The notes beneath the pieces were generated by a model. The model was not told the DNA's origin, did no database searches, and saw nothing but the letters and a program-made list of their open reading frames with translations. Source: Terfezia claveryi (taxonomy: Eukaryota; Ascomycota; Pezizomycetes; Pezizales; Pezizaceae). Taken from it: a DNA stretch of 64,000 nt. Positions 9,334 through 21,385 of this stretch are shown in pieces. How positions within the stretch are numbered: position 1 is the stretch's first letter; each line of letters begins with the position of its first letter. The DNA lies in the NCBI GenBank assembly GCA_015179025.1, contig WHUX01000005.1, forward strand, positions 496,001 through 560,000. Reading direction: 5' to 3'. The translations under genes and the position numbers were made by a program.

Positions 9334-11917
9334 ATGGGGGTCAAGAAATCAACCAAGAAGTTCGAAAAGAACAAGCTCGGCAAGGTCCTTGATCAGCGAA
9401 AAGTCGCCGCAAAATCCAAGCAGTTGCATGCGTTGAATGAGAAGAGGAAGAAGAAGAGGAGGGTTGAGAGTGCTCGGGATGGAAGCGATGAAGAGGGTGA
9501 GGGTGAGGTGAAGGAGAAGAAGGTTAATGGGGATAAGGTTGGGATTAAGGCGTTTGAGGGGATGAGTGTGGATGACTTCTTAAGTGGGGGATTTGAGGTG
9601 CCGGAGGTGAAGGGCAAAGGCAAGAGCAAGAAGGGAAAGAAAGAGGACAAGCGAATGGGCAAGAAGAGAAAGAGAGCATCTGATGATGATGATGAGGAGG
9701 AGGAGGAGAAGGAGAGCGACGATGAGGCGGACGCAGCTTCAGCCGATGGTACCGAGGAGAGTGATGACGGTGATGCTGTTACAGGCAGCTTCGAAAACCA
9801 CAAAGCCGACATTGCAGGATTGGCGGAGGCGGACCCGGAATTCTACAAGTATCTCCAGCAGAACGATTCTGAACTGTTAGATTTCGACGAATTGCCCAGT
9901 ATTGGCGAGCTATCAGAAGGCGAGAGCTCTGAGGAGGAAGGGGCAAGGAAGAAGAAGTCCAAGAAACAGAAGAAAAAGAAGTCCGACGGTGGTGATGATG
10001 GTGCTGAGGAGGAGGAGGAGGAGGAAGAAGGGGAGAAGTCCAAAGCCGAAGAGGTTACCAAGGCACATGTGAAGAAGTGGAAGAAAGCATTGACAGAGGA
10101 GAATTCATTGAGAGCATTGAGGAAGTTGGTACTGGCTTTCAGGGCTGCGGTTCATATGAGCGATGAGAGAGATGATTCACATCAATTCAAGTATTCTATC
10201 ACAAATCCTGATGGTATGATATCTTGGTGAAGCATTTTATAGACATTTTGCTAATGCGATTTGTCAGTGTACAACGACCTCATGGTCCTCGGCCTACAAC
10301 AGATACCCGTCGTTCTCAGCCACCACCTCCCCGTCAAAGAATCCTCCTCTGGGCGTGTCCGCCTGTCTACCGACACAAAGAAGTTTAGCGGACTTACACC
10401 GCTTATTAAATCTCACTCATCCTCGGTGCTCACTCTCCTTCCAACCCTTACCGATCCAGCAACGCTTAAACTCCTCCTCACATCTTGCACATCCCTCCTT
10501 CCATACTTACTTCCCTTCCGCAAGCAACTAAAATCCCTGCTCAAGGCTGTTGTCGATATCTGGAGCACGTTTTCCACATCCGGTAACGTAACCACAGCAA
10601 AGGATGACAGTGTGAGAATCACGGCGTTTTTGGTTGTTAGGAGAGCCGTGGTGTTGGGTGATGAGGGAATCAGGGAAACGTGCCTTAAGGCGCTATATGC
10701 GGGTTTGGTCAGAGCAAGCAGAAATACCAACGTCCATACACTTGCATCAATCAATTTAATGAAGAATAGTTGTGCAGAGATTCTGGGTTTGCAAGGAGTG
10801 GAGAAGGTGGGATACGTGGTTGGGTTTGGGTCTATTAGGCAGTTGGCAGTGCATTTGAGGAACAGCATCACAAACAACACCAAGGTATGTGGTAATAAAT
10901 ACTGTGAGAAAGGGGGAGTAGCTCATATTCTTTTGATGTATCTAGGAGTCCTACAAGGCCATCTACAACTGGCAATATGTCCACTCCCTCGATTTCTGGT
11001 CGCGAGCCCTCAGCAATCTCTGCTCGGTTGCTCACCTTGCCGACCCTAGTACTTCACCCTATCATCCCCTCATCTACCCCCTTGTACAAGTCACCCTGGG
11101 AGCTGCCCGCCTTATCCCTACAGCGCAATACTTCCCTCTCCGCTTTCAACTTATCAAGTGCCTGCTCCGTCTCTCCTCATCAACAGGCACCTATATCCCT
11201 CTCTCACCCTTGATATTCGAAGTCTTCTCTTCCACTGCCCTCCGCAAGAAAGCCCACGGCGGTAAAGGATCCGCTCTTAAGGCCCTAGATCTCGAAACCA
11301 CCCTCCGCTGCCCGCCAACCCACTTGAAATCCCGCATATACCAAACCCAATGCTCCGACACTGCGGCTATGCTCCTCGCTGAATCCCTCAGTATCTGGTG
11401 TATGTCTCCCGCATTCCCAGAGCTCGTAACCCCGGTAATCATCGGGCTGAAGAGGCTTATTAAGAGAAATGAATCTGGAAATGCACAAGCTATTGCCCCG
11501 CTCAAGGTCCTGGTAGGGAAGATTGAAAGTAATGCCACTATGGTTGAGACTGAGCGGGGAAAGTGGGCGGCAGAGTTGGAGATAGCTCCTGCAAGGTTAG
11601 GTGATGATGGGGTGAGGATGGTGAGTGCAAAGGGTGGGTTTGAAGGGTTTTTGAGGGATAAGGAGGAGGAGAAAATGCCTTTGGGTGGATATGTAGCTGC
11701 CCAGAGGAAAATTAGAGAGGAGAGGAGGAAAGTATTAGAGGAGGCAGTTAGGGCGGAGGGGGAGCAGAGGAGGAAGGCGAGGAATGGAGGGGATGAAGAA
11801 GATGATGATGAGGAGGGGGGGTTTATGGAGGGAACTGAGGGTGAGGATGATGATGTTGATGATGAGGGGGAAGAGGTTGATGGGGATATGGATGAGATGG
11901 ACGAGGAGAGTGACTAG
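9334..11917 (+). CDS. NOC2: Noc2, nucleolar complex protein 2 (60S ribosome assembly)
   Basis: Three exons: 9334-10213, 10268-10884 and 10946-11917 (introns 54 and 61 bp), joining into 822 residues. The N-terminal part (to about residue 260) is a Lys-rich/acidic nucleolar-type tail with runs of Glu and Lys. The conserved Noc2 domain follows: an HVKKWKKAL helix, VYNDLMVLGLQQIPVVL and HHLPVK across intron 1, then the helical repeat region with NWQYVHSLDFWSRAL and the PLIYPLVQVTLGA and FPLRFQLIKCLL segments after intron 2. The C-terminus is again acidic. Noc2 pairs with Noc1 and Noc3 to escort pre-60S particles from nucleolus to nucleoplasm. The ATG at 9334 (MGVKKSTKKFEKNKL) is preferred over an in-frame upstream Met at 9259, since family proteins begin with such a basic motif. 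Confidence 0.92.
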
Positions 11918-14794
11918 GCTATGGATAGTGGCTAGGTTGTTTGGTCTTGATGTATATCTGTAATTTTCACTTGGCTTTGTTAGGACTGATTGGTTAAGTG
12001 TGACTTGTACTACGTATGGGCACGGGGGAAATACCGATGTCTTATTAAAAATGCTGATTTGTCAAAATGCTTCTCTTTTATGTCCTTGTAGGAGATATTG
12101 CGCCCTGGCGCTTATACTTCATGGCTACATGCAGCTGCTGGTTTTGTCATAGAGTTTGGTCCTTCAATGTTAGTCCTGCTCCTTGTAGATGTTTGTGGAG
12201 AGGCGATATACGAGATGTTCCACCATCATTCTGCTATAGATATACCAGCAATACAACTAGGATGTAACCCCCTAAGCTTCTTTCTATTTGATGTTCCTGA
12301 GGTGGTATCATAAGCCTTTAATCGCGACGAGAAAATAACCGAGTACTTTATATTCCCACTTGGGAAGTGACTGCCCAATTTGGGTATGCCAAGATTGATG
12401 CATTCCTCAGAATTGCATACCTACACGGACGGCATTGTCCCAAACCACTAGATCTCATGGCTGCTGCTTGCATGGCCAAAATACTAGGATCACCGGTGGA
12501 GATGTTCAGAATGTGCGTATATATCCATCCTACATGGAGGAGACCTCAGACCTAGACGTAAATATTATATTACCTCCCCGCACCTATAGCTACTCCAGGA
12601 CGCATACGGCTTGCCATCTGTTCCTCACGGAAACTACTGTCGTGCCTTCGGAGCAAATATAATTCCAACATATGAGTCTGGATTCCATCAGCTCTTTGAC
12701 TAGCAATATTCAAACCCCAACTTCTTAAGCACAACGCAATTCCCAAAAGTGCAACCAGACTATCTCAAAGTACAGAACTGACAGAAGTGCAGCATGGAGG
12801 CTTGGGGCTTGGAGGGTTGGATGTACCCGAGGCTAACTAGTAGCCTTATATAAGGTGGAGTGCTTTGTAGGATCATTTGAGAGATATCCAGATCGTCCCT
12901 GTAGCGGCTCAAAGGCTCCTTCGGTATGAGTTGGGATTCCGCCAAATATAAATCCACAGTGAGGGCAGGATGACCATGTATGAATAAAGGTGTCCAAGAA
13001 GCTCCTCAGAGGTTCTTCTCAAGCTCATGTAGATATAGATGGCTCTTTTGGGCTCGGAGCTCCCACCAAATTTAAAGAGCAAAGGAATATTCGACTAAGC
13101 CTGTAATGTAAGCACAGTTAGAAAGCTACTCTGGTGCCATCCACCAGGACCTCGTCACGCCCATAATGAACTTGAACTACTAGTTGTATGGGAATGATTA
13201 CGTCTCCCTCTACGGCAGTACACGTAGATGCCAATTCTAAGCCTGACTTCCATGATACACAATAGATATGAGAGGGCAATTATTTCAGGTGAAGGTAGTA
13301 GCCCGAATTGTTCCCTCTGGTGGAGAAACCTGTCGCTGGATGCCCAATCGTTTCCATGTGGAGGATGCTCGGGCATTAGCAATCTCTATAAAGTGATTGA
13401 AAACTCCTGCCAACATTTTCCACCGTGATGGAATATCTCCTCGGCATATTACTTTTATGATATCATTTCACATGTCACAGAGGTAACTAACTCAGCCATA
13501 TTTACCGAAGGATATACAGTATAAATTCCTACAATATAGGGATCGAGAGAATTTGAATAGCTTGGGGGCCGGAAGGGAGCGAGCCTAGGATATCCGCTAG
13601 GCTTAGATTCCGATTCGCGCCCTTGCATCCGGATCATTTTGCCCAACTGTGATAGAACCCCGTTACGGTATATGGCCCTGGCTGATAATTGAAGTACGAC
13701 ATAGTAAATGGAATATAAACCCTCCGTTGAGAAGGCAGAGGTATATCATGTAACGAGATCAGAGTACAGTGACATAAATATACGGAATGTCGGGAGTTAC
13801 GCCAATCTCCCGAGAGTCATATGAATTACAGTAGTGCGACCCAATGCAAAAATTCAACTTGCGCACATGCTGAATCCTAGGCGAGTATGGTGTGTACGAA
13901 GTTTTCCCCCCGGCCATATTGCGCACGATTCAGGGTACAGATTTTGATTTAGGTAGGGTGCCACAAGAATTAGCTTTTTTTCCTCACCGTCCCCTGAACA
14001 TACAATACATAGGTAGAACAATTGAGTCTCAATCTGTGCATTTGGGGCACACGCATATGATTTAAATATGCGAATGCAGCATTGGGGGGGGGGGGGGGGG
14101 GTGTTGGGCCAATTTATGAGGTTTCAGATTAATGATATGGGGTGGGGTGAACACGTGAACACACACATAAAAACTCTATTTTCTTTTGTTTTTTTTGTGC
14201 ATGTCAATTGAGTTTCATTTACCCATCCCCCGTACAAATGCGAACAAACTCACCAGAGCCCACCGTGTGTACGTACACCCCCCCCCCCTGCTCCACCACC
14301 AGAGGACAAAAAAAAAAAAGAAAAAAAAAAAAAAAATGCAGTGAGAGAATTGCGTCCCGGTATCAGACGACTATTAGATCGTTACCTCCACGACGCTTGT
14401 ATAATTTCATATTTAAATCTTAAGCCATTTTTATTTAAATGTAGTGGCTACAACCTATAACTAAACCCCCCTGCTGAGTTCTCATTCCACTATGTATGCC
14501 AGGAATAAAAAATACATGGTAGTAATTAATATGGAGGAGCTTTACTCCGTATTTAAATCCGCGGGTTTATATATAATCCCTGAAAAAAATCTGACATCAC
14601 AGGGATCCATACGTTGAACAAACGATATTAAATATCCGTACGATTAGTAAAATCCCAGTTTAGGTTATATTGATCATTGATATGTATATACCCGCATACC
14701 AGTAAGTGGGGAATAGTTGATCTTGTAGAGCAAAATCTAGTTCACAGGCGGCATTCGATCCAGCGCTAACACAGTGCAACATATATAACAGGAG

Positions 14795-14828
<34 letters not shown>

Positions 14829-15444
14829 AGATCCTTGCCCCTGTGATCGAAAGTTCTATGGAAGAAGGAGGGGAGAAAAGAAAGAAAGAAAAAAAAACTG
14901 TCATCAGTAAATCGTGCGCCTTTTGGGAACTGTAGAAATTGTTTCCCCCCCCCCATATATGTGCATAATATCGACGGATGCAGAACAAGATATTTGCATT
15001 TCTATATATCCGCCCCCTCAGCTTATAGAATAACATAGGTAGGAAGGGCAATACCAAACGCCTCCGCCTTGCACTTGAAGTTGTAACACTAGAAAGGGGA
15101 AAGAAAAACGGGGGTTTGTTTATCTAATTCAAATTCCAAAATTCAAGCTGTATAAACGCGCTGAAAGTGAGAAAGAAGAGACTCCAGTATACTCCAGACA
15201 ATAGAGGTAAAAGTAGTTGCAATATAAAATCAAGTAACCCCAAATCCTAGAATCCTAAAAAGAGAAAACCCTCCCATGCTCCACGTTGCCGGCGAAGCAG
15301 AGGATTTCCCGTATGCCAGAAATCAAACCGAAGTAGTAACACCAATGAAAATAAGTACATGTGATGGTTCATGGGCCTTTTACAGGCTTGGTATACGGCT
15401 TTCGCTCTCATTGATTTGTTCCCTTAAGGGAAGCTTGTGTAGTT
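11918..15444. other. Gene-poor 3.5 kb with homopolymer runs
   Basis: No gene recognised. Notable simple sequence: an 18-G run at 14084-14101, an 11-C run at 14278-14288, interrupted A runs at about 14309-14336, and a 30-A run at 14795-14824. Small open frames show no domains. Part of it may be decayed repeat DNA, but nothing alignable by eye supports that. Confidence 0.5.
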
Positions 15445-17417
15445 TCAGCAATCTTCAAGGCCCTTGTCGAGAATTCCACGGTCGGTAACAGCGACAATAT
15501 GCTTCTGAATTGACTTCTTCTTCGGGTATGGTGCTTCAAAAATCTCGTTAATCTCTTCTAGCGTTCTGCCTTTGGTCTCAACGAAGCTGTGGAGTTGAAG
15601 CATCAGTCAGCATATCGCCCAAGTATGAGAAAGGAGTCCACAAGGTTAACTTACAAGAAGTAGATGAAGATCACCTCAAACGCATCCCAAGCAATGTAAA
15701 TAAAGTAGAATCTCCACTTCAACCTCCCAAACACGACCGGGATGGCGTAGGTGTTGAAGAACGCTGCTATATTGACAAACAAATTATACATCCCCATACC
15801 CTTCGCACGGGTTTCATACGCAAGACACTCGACTGGATAAAGTGCCTGTAGGGGTGTGAAGGCAAAAGAGTATGTGATACCAAAAACGTAGATGAATGCA
15901 ATAGCCGCTCGGGCACCAGGAGCAGAGATGTTGGTGTTGGATAACTCGCCTTCACGGCCATAGAGCGCGGTGAGTGTGACGATTATTGTCCACCAGAGAA
16001 CGAAGAGGGAAGTCCCAATTAGTAGTACGGGCCGACGCCCGAGTCGATCTGTGAAACGGGCACCTACAGTGGCCATGATGAAGGAGATAACGTTGAGGAC
16101 GGCGTTGTAAAAGAGTTGCTCCTTGGGGTTACCAACACCAATTGTGTCGAGGAGGATGGGCATGAAGTAGGAAACGGCTCCATTACCAGACCACTGTCAA
16201 CTGTGTAAGCTTAAGACGCATTTATAGCGCATAGAGTCTAGCTTACCTGACCAAAGAATGCCATACCAACAACGCAAAGCAGTCTCCACCATGCCTGTCT
16301 GGTATTCACGAGATCCTTATAATCCCACCATCTTTTGTCTGAACCTTCTGTAGCAATTTCTTCAATCATTTCCCGGTACGTGAGCAATACTATTGGAGAG
16401 TTCCTGTCTCCCTCTCCGTGATACCTGGCCATCACGCGAATAGCTTCTTCGTGTCGATCATGGGAAACGAGCCATCGAGGAGTCTCTGGGCAAAATAAAC
16501 AACCAAGGAGAACCAAGCCTGAGGCAACGGCCTGGAGCCAAATAGGGAGACGCCATGAGAGATCCGAATCGATGCTTGCTGCACCAAAGGCTACCCAGGT
16601 TGCTGGGATCTAGATTCCCCAGACTCAGTCAGCTAGGACTATTGGTTGTCTAGAAAGTAAAATTACGTACTCCTCCTAGAAACCAAAAGGTATTGTAGAG
16701 ACCAGTCAAGGTACCTCTCCACGCTGGATGTGCCATTTCAGCAACCTTCAAATGTCAAGGTTAGTTCTTTCCCTTTGTAAATATCATTCGCGGCAGAAAC
16801 CTACATATGACGGCCCAGCTGTAGCACAAGTAGCAACTCCAAATCCAAGCACGAACCGTCCTCCAATAAACATCGATAACGAAGTTGAAGGTGCCTGTAT
16901 GCAAGTGCCAAGAATAATGATTGATGCACCAATAAACATTCCCCATCTTCTGCCCCACCAATCTGTGAATGGTCCACAAAAGAAAGACCCAACAATATTG
17001 CCAATTGTATAAGCCGAGAACACAATTCCACTCTCTTGCCCTGTTTCCCCGACATGGAAATACCTGCAGGATAAGTTAGCATCTGACAAATTTCAGTTTG
17101 CCTACTCCTCGGAAGACAGACGATTGGTAATATGTCATGGCATTGATTCCACTCATGATCGAACCATCATATCCGTTTATGCATGAGTTCAAAAAAGCCA
17201 CCATCAAAAAGAAATACAACTTAAACATTGTCTTCGTCCATGGCCTGGGCTTTTGCGATATCAAAGCATCCGTAAATCCAACATGTTGCACCGTTGTAAT
17301 ATGTTGCTCTACTATCCGTGGGGGTGCCTGTTGACTCGAAAACGAATCTTGTTGATAATGCCCCATTCCATATTCCCTCTTCGGATATTCCCGTTCACCC
17401 TCGTAGTAGTTCGCCAT
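15445..17417 (-). CDS. MFS sugar transporter (lactose permease/hexose transporter-like)
   Basis: Six exons on the minus strand: 17417-17122, 17063-16805, 16745-16671, 16609-16247, 16193-15655 and 15586-15445, joining into 557 residues, normal for the family. Sugar-porter signatures are visible: NGYDGSIMSGINAMTYYQ in TM1, GPFTDWWGRRWGMFIG (the G-R-R loop), GGRFVLGFGVA, PSYVAEMAHPAWRGTLTGLY in the TM4-5 region, PETPRWL before the central loop, ARFTDRLGRRPVLLIGTSL, PVECLAYETRAKGMG and the final VETKGRTLEEINEIF. About 12 hydrophobic segments imply a plasma-membrane protein importing mono- or disaccharides. The first donor, GTCTGT, is the weakest; it is chosen because it preserves frame and the YYQ-x-YFHVGETG junction. 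A Met 18 bases upstream (17435) is an alternative start. Substrate cannot be told; nearby GH2 and GH3 genes suggest an oligosaccharide or hexose. Confidence 0.85.
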
Positions 17418-17912
17418 GACCGAATAATATTCCAAGGCTCACGGTCTGAGCGAAATCGGCTCCTCAATTCTGAAATGACTGTACGCCTCTACCGTTTCAG
17501 GTCAGACAATGTCTGATAAGGGCTGTCGGGGGATTTGTCGAAATAGTCCTGAAACAAAAAACAGATAGTTGGGAGCCCATGGCACTTATACATAGTGGGC
17601 GGATGGCAATTGAACCAGCATCATCCTAGGGATCTCCCTACGTTGCTCAAAAGGCAACTCCTTCTGGCGGTGTTCCATTACCCTGTCCACCAATGCCTTG
17701 CAGCGGCCCTGTAGAGCTCAAGCCTATCTTCCTGCCTCCCCTCCGTCAGCTGGGTATAGGAGACAAATTCAAGGTAGTTATGCATCAAAAAACGGAGTGC
17801 ATTCGACTAAAGATCCGAACGGCGGCTCTGACTGGCCTGGATATCCGGGGAATACGATTTGATTTCTCCACCTTTTTTCTCGTTCTAGCTTACAATAGGT
17901 ATATTAGCTTTA

Positions 17913-17962
17913 CCTCCATGCTTGCCTCCATGCTTATCTCCATGCTTGCCTCCATGCTTGCC
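17913..17962. repeat. 12-bp tandem repeat (CCTCCATGCTTG x4)
   Basis: Four head-to-tail copies with two single-base changes (17913, 17925, 17937, 17949). Confidence 0.85.
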
Positions 17963-19421
17963 ACGCGGCAGAATTATTGCCCGCCTTGGGAGTATGGGGT
18001 ATGGGAAATGGCTGTACCCACTTGCATCTCTGGAGTATATGCAATATGCATACCTCCTATCCGAAGCGGTACAGTACCAACTGGGTGCTTGTTGTGCACC
18101 TATAGCTATGGGACGTTTCTAGGGCCCAGGGGCAATACTTTTATAACTCGTGAATCCCGGGCCCAAACATCATCTGGGAAAGTAGAAAATCAAAAAAGTA
18201 TTACCATACAAGTTGGATCGTATGGACATGTGATTTCTCGCGTCATTTTCCCCAGACCTGTGTATAACAATTTTCAGAATATCCGAGCCAGTGCCTAGCA
18301 AAATGCGGGGAGATTTCATGAAGTAAAAACCCCCCAGGAACCAGACCCCAGTCCGTGATCTTAAAGCATAAGAAAATTCACCTTTACCTCGTCATCTTGC
18401 CCCACACCACCATATTGTTCATAGCCTGTCCCCTTCTGTAGTTATAAGCGAATATTCCTAGCTTCTAGCGATAGAAGCCTCTAGGCTAGTTCGTATAGCC
18501 CATGCGACTCCAAAATGTTCTGGAAAACCCTCATGCTCTATTATTGCCAGCTGGAGCCTAGCGCTGACCAAGGGAAGCTACTTGTCTGCGAGGGGTAGTG
18601 TAACCATACTAGATTGAACCATAAGCTGTTATTAGAGAATTTAGCCTGAAATTAAGCTGCAATGAAACCCTGTCGTTCCGAAGGCTGCACCTGGGATGGT
18701 CATAATGAGTACCCACGAAGTGGTAGAGTAAACATCTTACGAGAGACGTGATTTTTTGGAGTGGGTTAGCTCCATTTAACGATTTTGAATTACAAGAACC
18801 ACTTTTACAGCTCTCGTTCACTGCATACGCAGGAGTTGTCAAATACTAAGATACGAGAGCCGAGTTGATAGATGCATGATATCGTTCATCACCTGAGGAA
18901 TTATAATGTTTATTCTAGAATTTTATTTGAGCTGGGCAGAAGGAGGTTACTCACCTTTATATTCTGCTTTTGATGCGAGCAAGAAGAGTCTCAATTGCAT
19001 GTTCAATGACCAGACTATACATCTTTTAGACCATTATGGTACTGTAGCTATGGAAAACAAAATATGTAACCAAAGACTCTTGAAATTAACCCATGCTCAC
19101 ATACCTCTCGCAACTTGGCTGGCTTGTACATTACTGAATCCGCATATTTATCTTGCTACCGGACTACCCTGCAATACACTCAATTCGGACTACCTGAATT
19201 TAATTCCATCAACTGCATATTGTTAGGGGCGAGCCGGTGATCAGGCGATATATGTCGGAATATAGCATTTCTCTACTTTATAGGTCTTGCTAACCCAGGT
19301 TCCGTCCCAACTCCTTCTGTTTTCTTTTTATAAATATATGGCAACGGTTCTGTCAGCAAACCTAGTCCCCGAAAATCTCTAACCCCTTCCTTCCTCCCCT
19401 CTGGTCCTTCATACTGAGGGA

Positions 19422-20100
19422 CTATAACACTTCTCTGTTGCAATAATTTACAACATCAGCATGCCTCAAATCACTACTTCCTGTATCACCAATATGAAAC
19501 TGGCTTCCTGATATCCATACAATAGTGCCTGCAGCCCTTAAAGACGATCTATGTGCTTGGATTCGATCACATCCCTGGTATTCCACCACCCCTTCCGCTG
19601 TTGTTTGTCGGGCAATATGGCGTTCCTTGCTGGCTTCGTGTTTGAACGCAACAACAGGAGGATGAATGGTAAAACAATTGCCAGGATATACAGTCAGTTG
19701 AGCATTAGAAGTTGTTTCTTGCGTAAACTGTGTAGGATCAAAACTTGTACCAGAGCTGTAGACTGTCAAATATTAGTAGTATTTCGGAATAATAGATACA
19801 CACATACCATAGTGGAGATGATTATAGTACTCTATTGGTAATTGGTCAAGAGGGAATAGTGCTGATAGTCTGGATGTGGGAGAGTATGGTTTGTTGGAAC
19901 AGCGTTGATGGGATGGGTCTGGAATTACCTGAAAGTGATGGCATAGCAGATTGCACCACTAAAATACAGATCATGCTCTGGGTACCCGATACCATGTCCA
20001 GGAGAATTACTACCCAGATTCTCGCTTGTAATCCGGTCAGGTCGCTCTGGAAATACTCCTCAATATAGCCGCAGGCTTGGGCAGGCGGAGTGATGCCATA
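19422..20100 (-). other. Possible exons of an unrecognised gene
   Basis: On the minus strand an open segment from a good 3' splice site (TTTGACAG, about 19761) runs to TAG at 19422. It encodes about 112 residues with natural-looking composition (SSGTSFDPTQFTQETT, LTVYPGNCFTIHPP). Upstream, a second open segment (about 20125-19954) encodes YGITPPAQACGYIEEYFQ and a hydrophobic stretch, ending near a GTAATT donor. A GTATGT donor also occurs at about 19808. I could not join these pieces into one convincing reading frame and do not recognise the protein. It could be a decayed gene or chance frames. Confidence 0.25.
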
Positions 20101-21385
20101 GTTAACTTTAGAATTCTTTTTAGGTCCGTCCGGGATTATGTTTTCTCATGCCAGAAATTCCAGGGAATGCAAACGCAACACAAGGAAATGCGCAATTATT
20201 AGTTCCCAAAGCTCATTACTCGATACCCGAAGGTTAGTAACGTTGAATTTTGCCTAATGTGGACTGTGCGCTAGTGGCTGGTCTATAGGCTTGGCGTTTT
20301 CTAACCTTTGCATATTGCGAATTTGATTCAGACCGTTGTATGAAATCAAGGTTCTACTTGGTTGAGGATCTAGCTAAAAGTAGATGCGTGCATAACCGAG
20401 ACTACTCCAAAGGAGGGTGTTGTGCCAACTAGACTAGAGACTACCGAGACTAGAAATTACCTACTACCTGGTCTCGTATCTAGAACCTCGTAAAGACTAG
20501 CCTTCTAGGTAGGTGTTACGCAGACGCAGGAATAATTTTTACGTTAGTCTCAATAAATCACCATTAATAAATTCGAAGAGAGTAGCGTAAGAGATTTCAC
20601 TTGACCTCCTGAGCTCCTCACACTGTTAGTTTCAGCCGGCACTCACCGGGGGGGGGGTAGGGTAGGTATTCCCTTAGAGAAACCTGCGAATCAGCTGCAC
20701 AACCAATAATTGGAAGCTCATAATTGCTGCTGTGCTTGTTTGATCGGCACGCAGACGGGTGCGGGGTGCACTCGGGGAAGATCCTGGCAGGATAAGTTCC
20801 CATTCGGCAAGTATTCCTGGGTAGTTTTTGAGTTGCAAGTCAAACGAAATCCTCCCTCGACCTAAATTTCTAACGTTACCAATTACGCATTGTGTCGAGA
20901 GTCTGTGGAATCTAGTAAAGGAATTATCTAAGTCTTCTGAAGTCAGATAGAACACACACATTCCCAATAGCGTTGGCATCAACAGAGAACTATATATATA
21001 CCCTTGTCAGTGGAGTTAGCTGTTGTCCGCTGTGCAACGGTAAAGTGGGGTTCTAGAAGTCGAACGGAACCCAAGGATTATAAGTTGCAATTGCAAAGAT
21101 CAGGCAAATACCTAATTATAAGCACTCATATCCTGTCCTATGCTCCGGTGGGAAAGATATACTTGACGAAGCCATTGAAGCCAGTGTTAGAAGGTACTAT
21201 TCTGCAAAACACTATTTTGAGAAACACAGATATTGACGTTCTTTAATGAGTTCCTTCATTCCTCGACTTATAGAGGGCTATTCAAACAAACAAAACAAAG
21301 CTCTGAGCTCTAGAGACAAACCAGCACAGTTGCCTGTGATCCTATTTCTATCGCTGCTGCTGTTGAAAGCGCAGCCCTAGTCACA

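Larger units (their letters stand above)
17418..21385. other. Intergenic 4 kb between transporter and beta-mannosidase
   Basis: Mostly without recognisable genes. It includes the 12-bp tandem repeat at 17913-17962 and possible exons of an unassigned gene at 19422-20100 (listed separately). Open frames such as 17693-18298 derive partly from the repeat and carry no known motif. Confidence 0.45.

Noticed and set aside
9393..9812. Ser/Phe-rich antisense frame opposite NOC2
   Set aside because: A mirror of the Lys/Glu-rich NOC2 N-terminus; no independent support.
17693..18298. 201-codon plus-strand open frame
   Set aside because: Part is a translation of a 12-bp tandem repeat (MLASMLISMLASM); no motif, no intron signals tying it to a gene.
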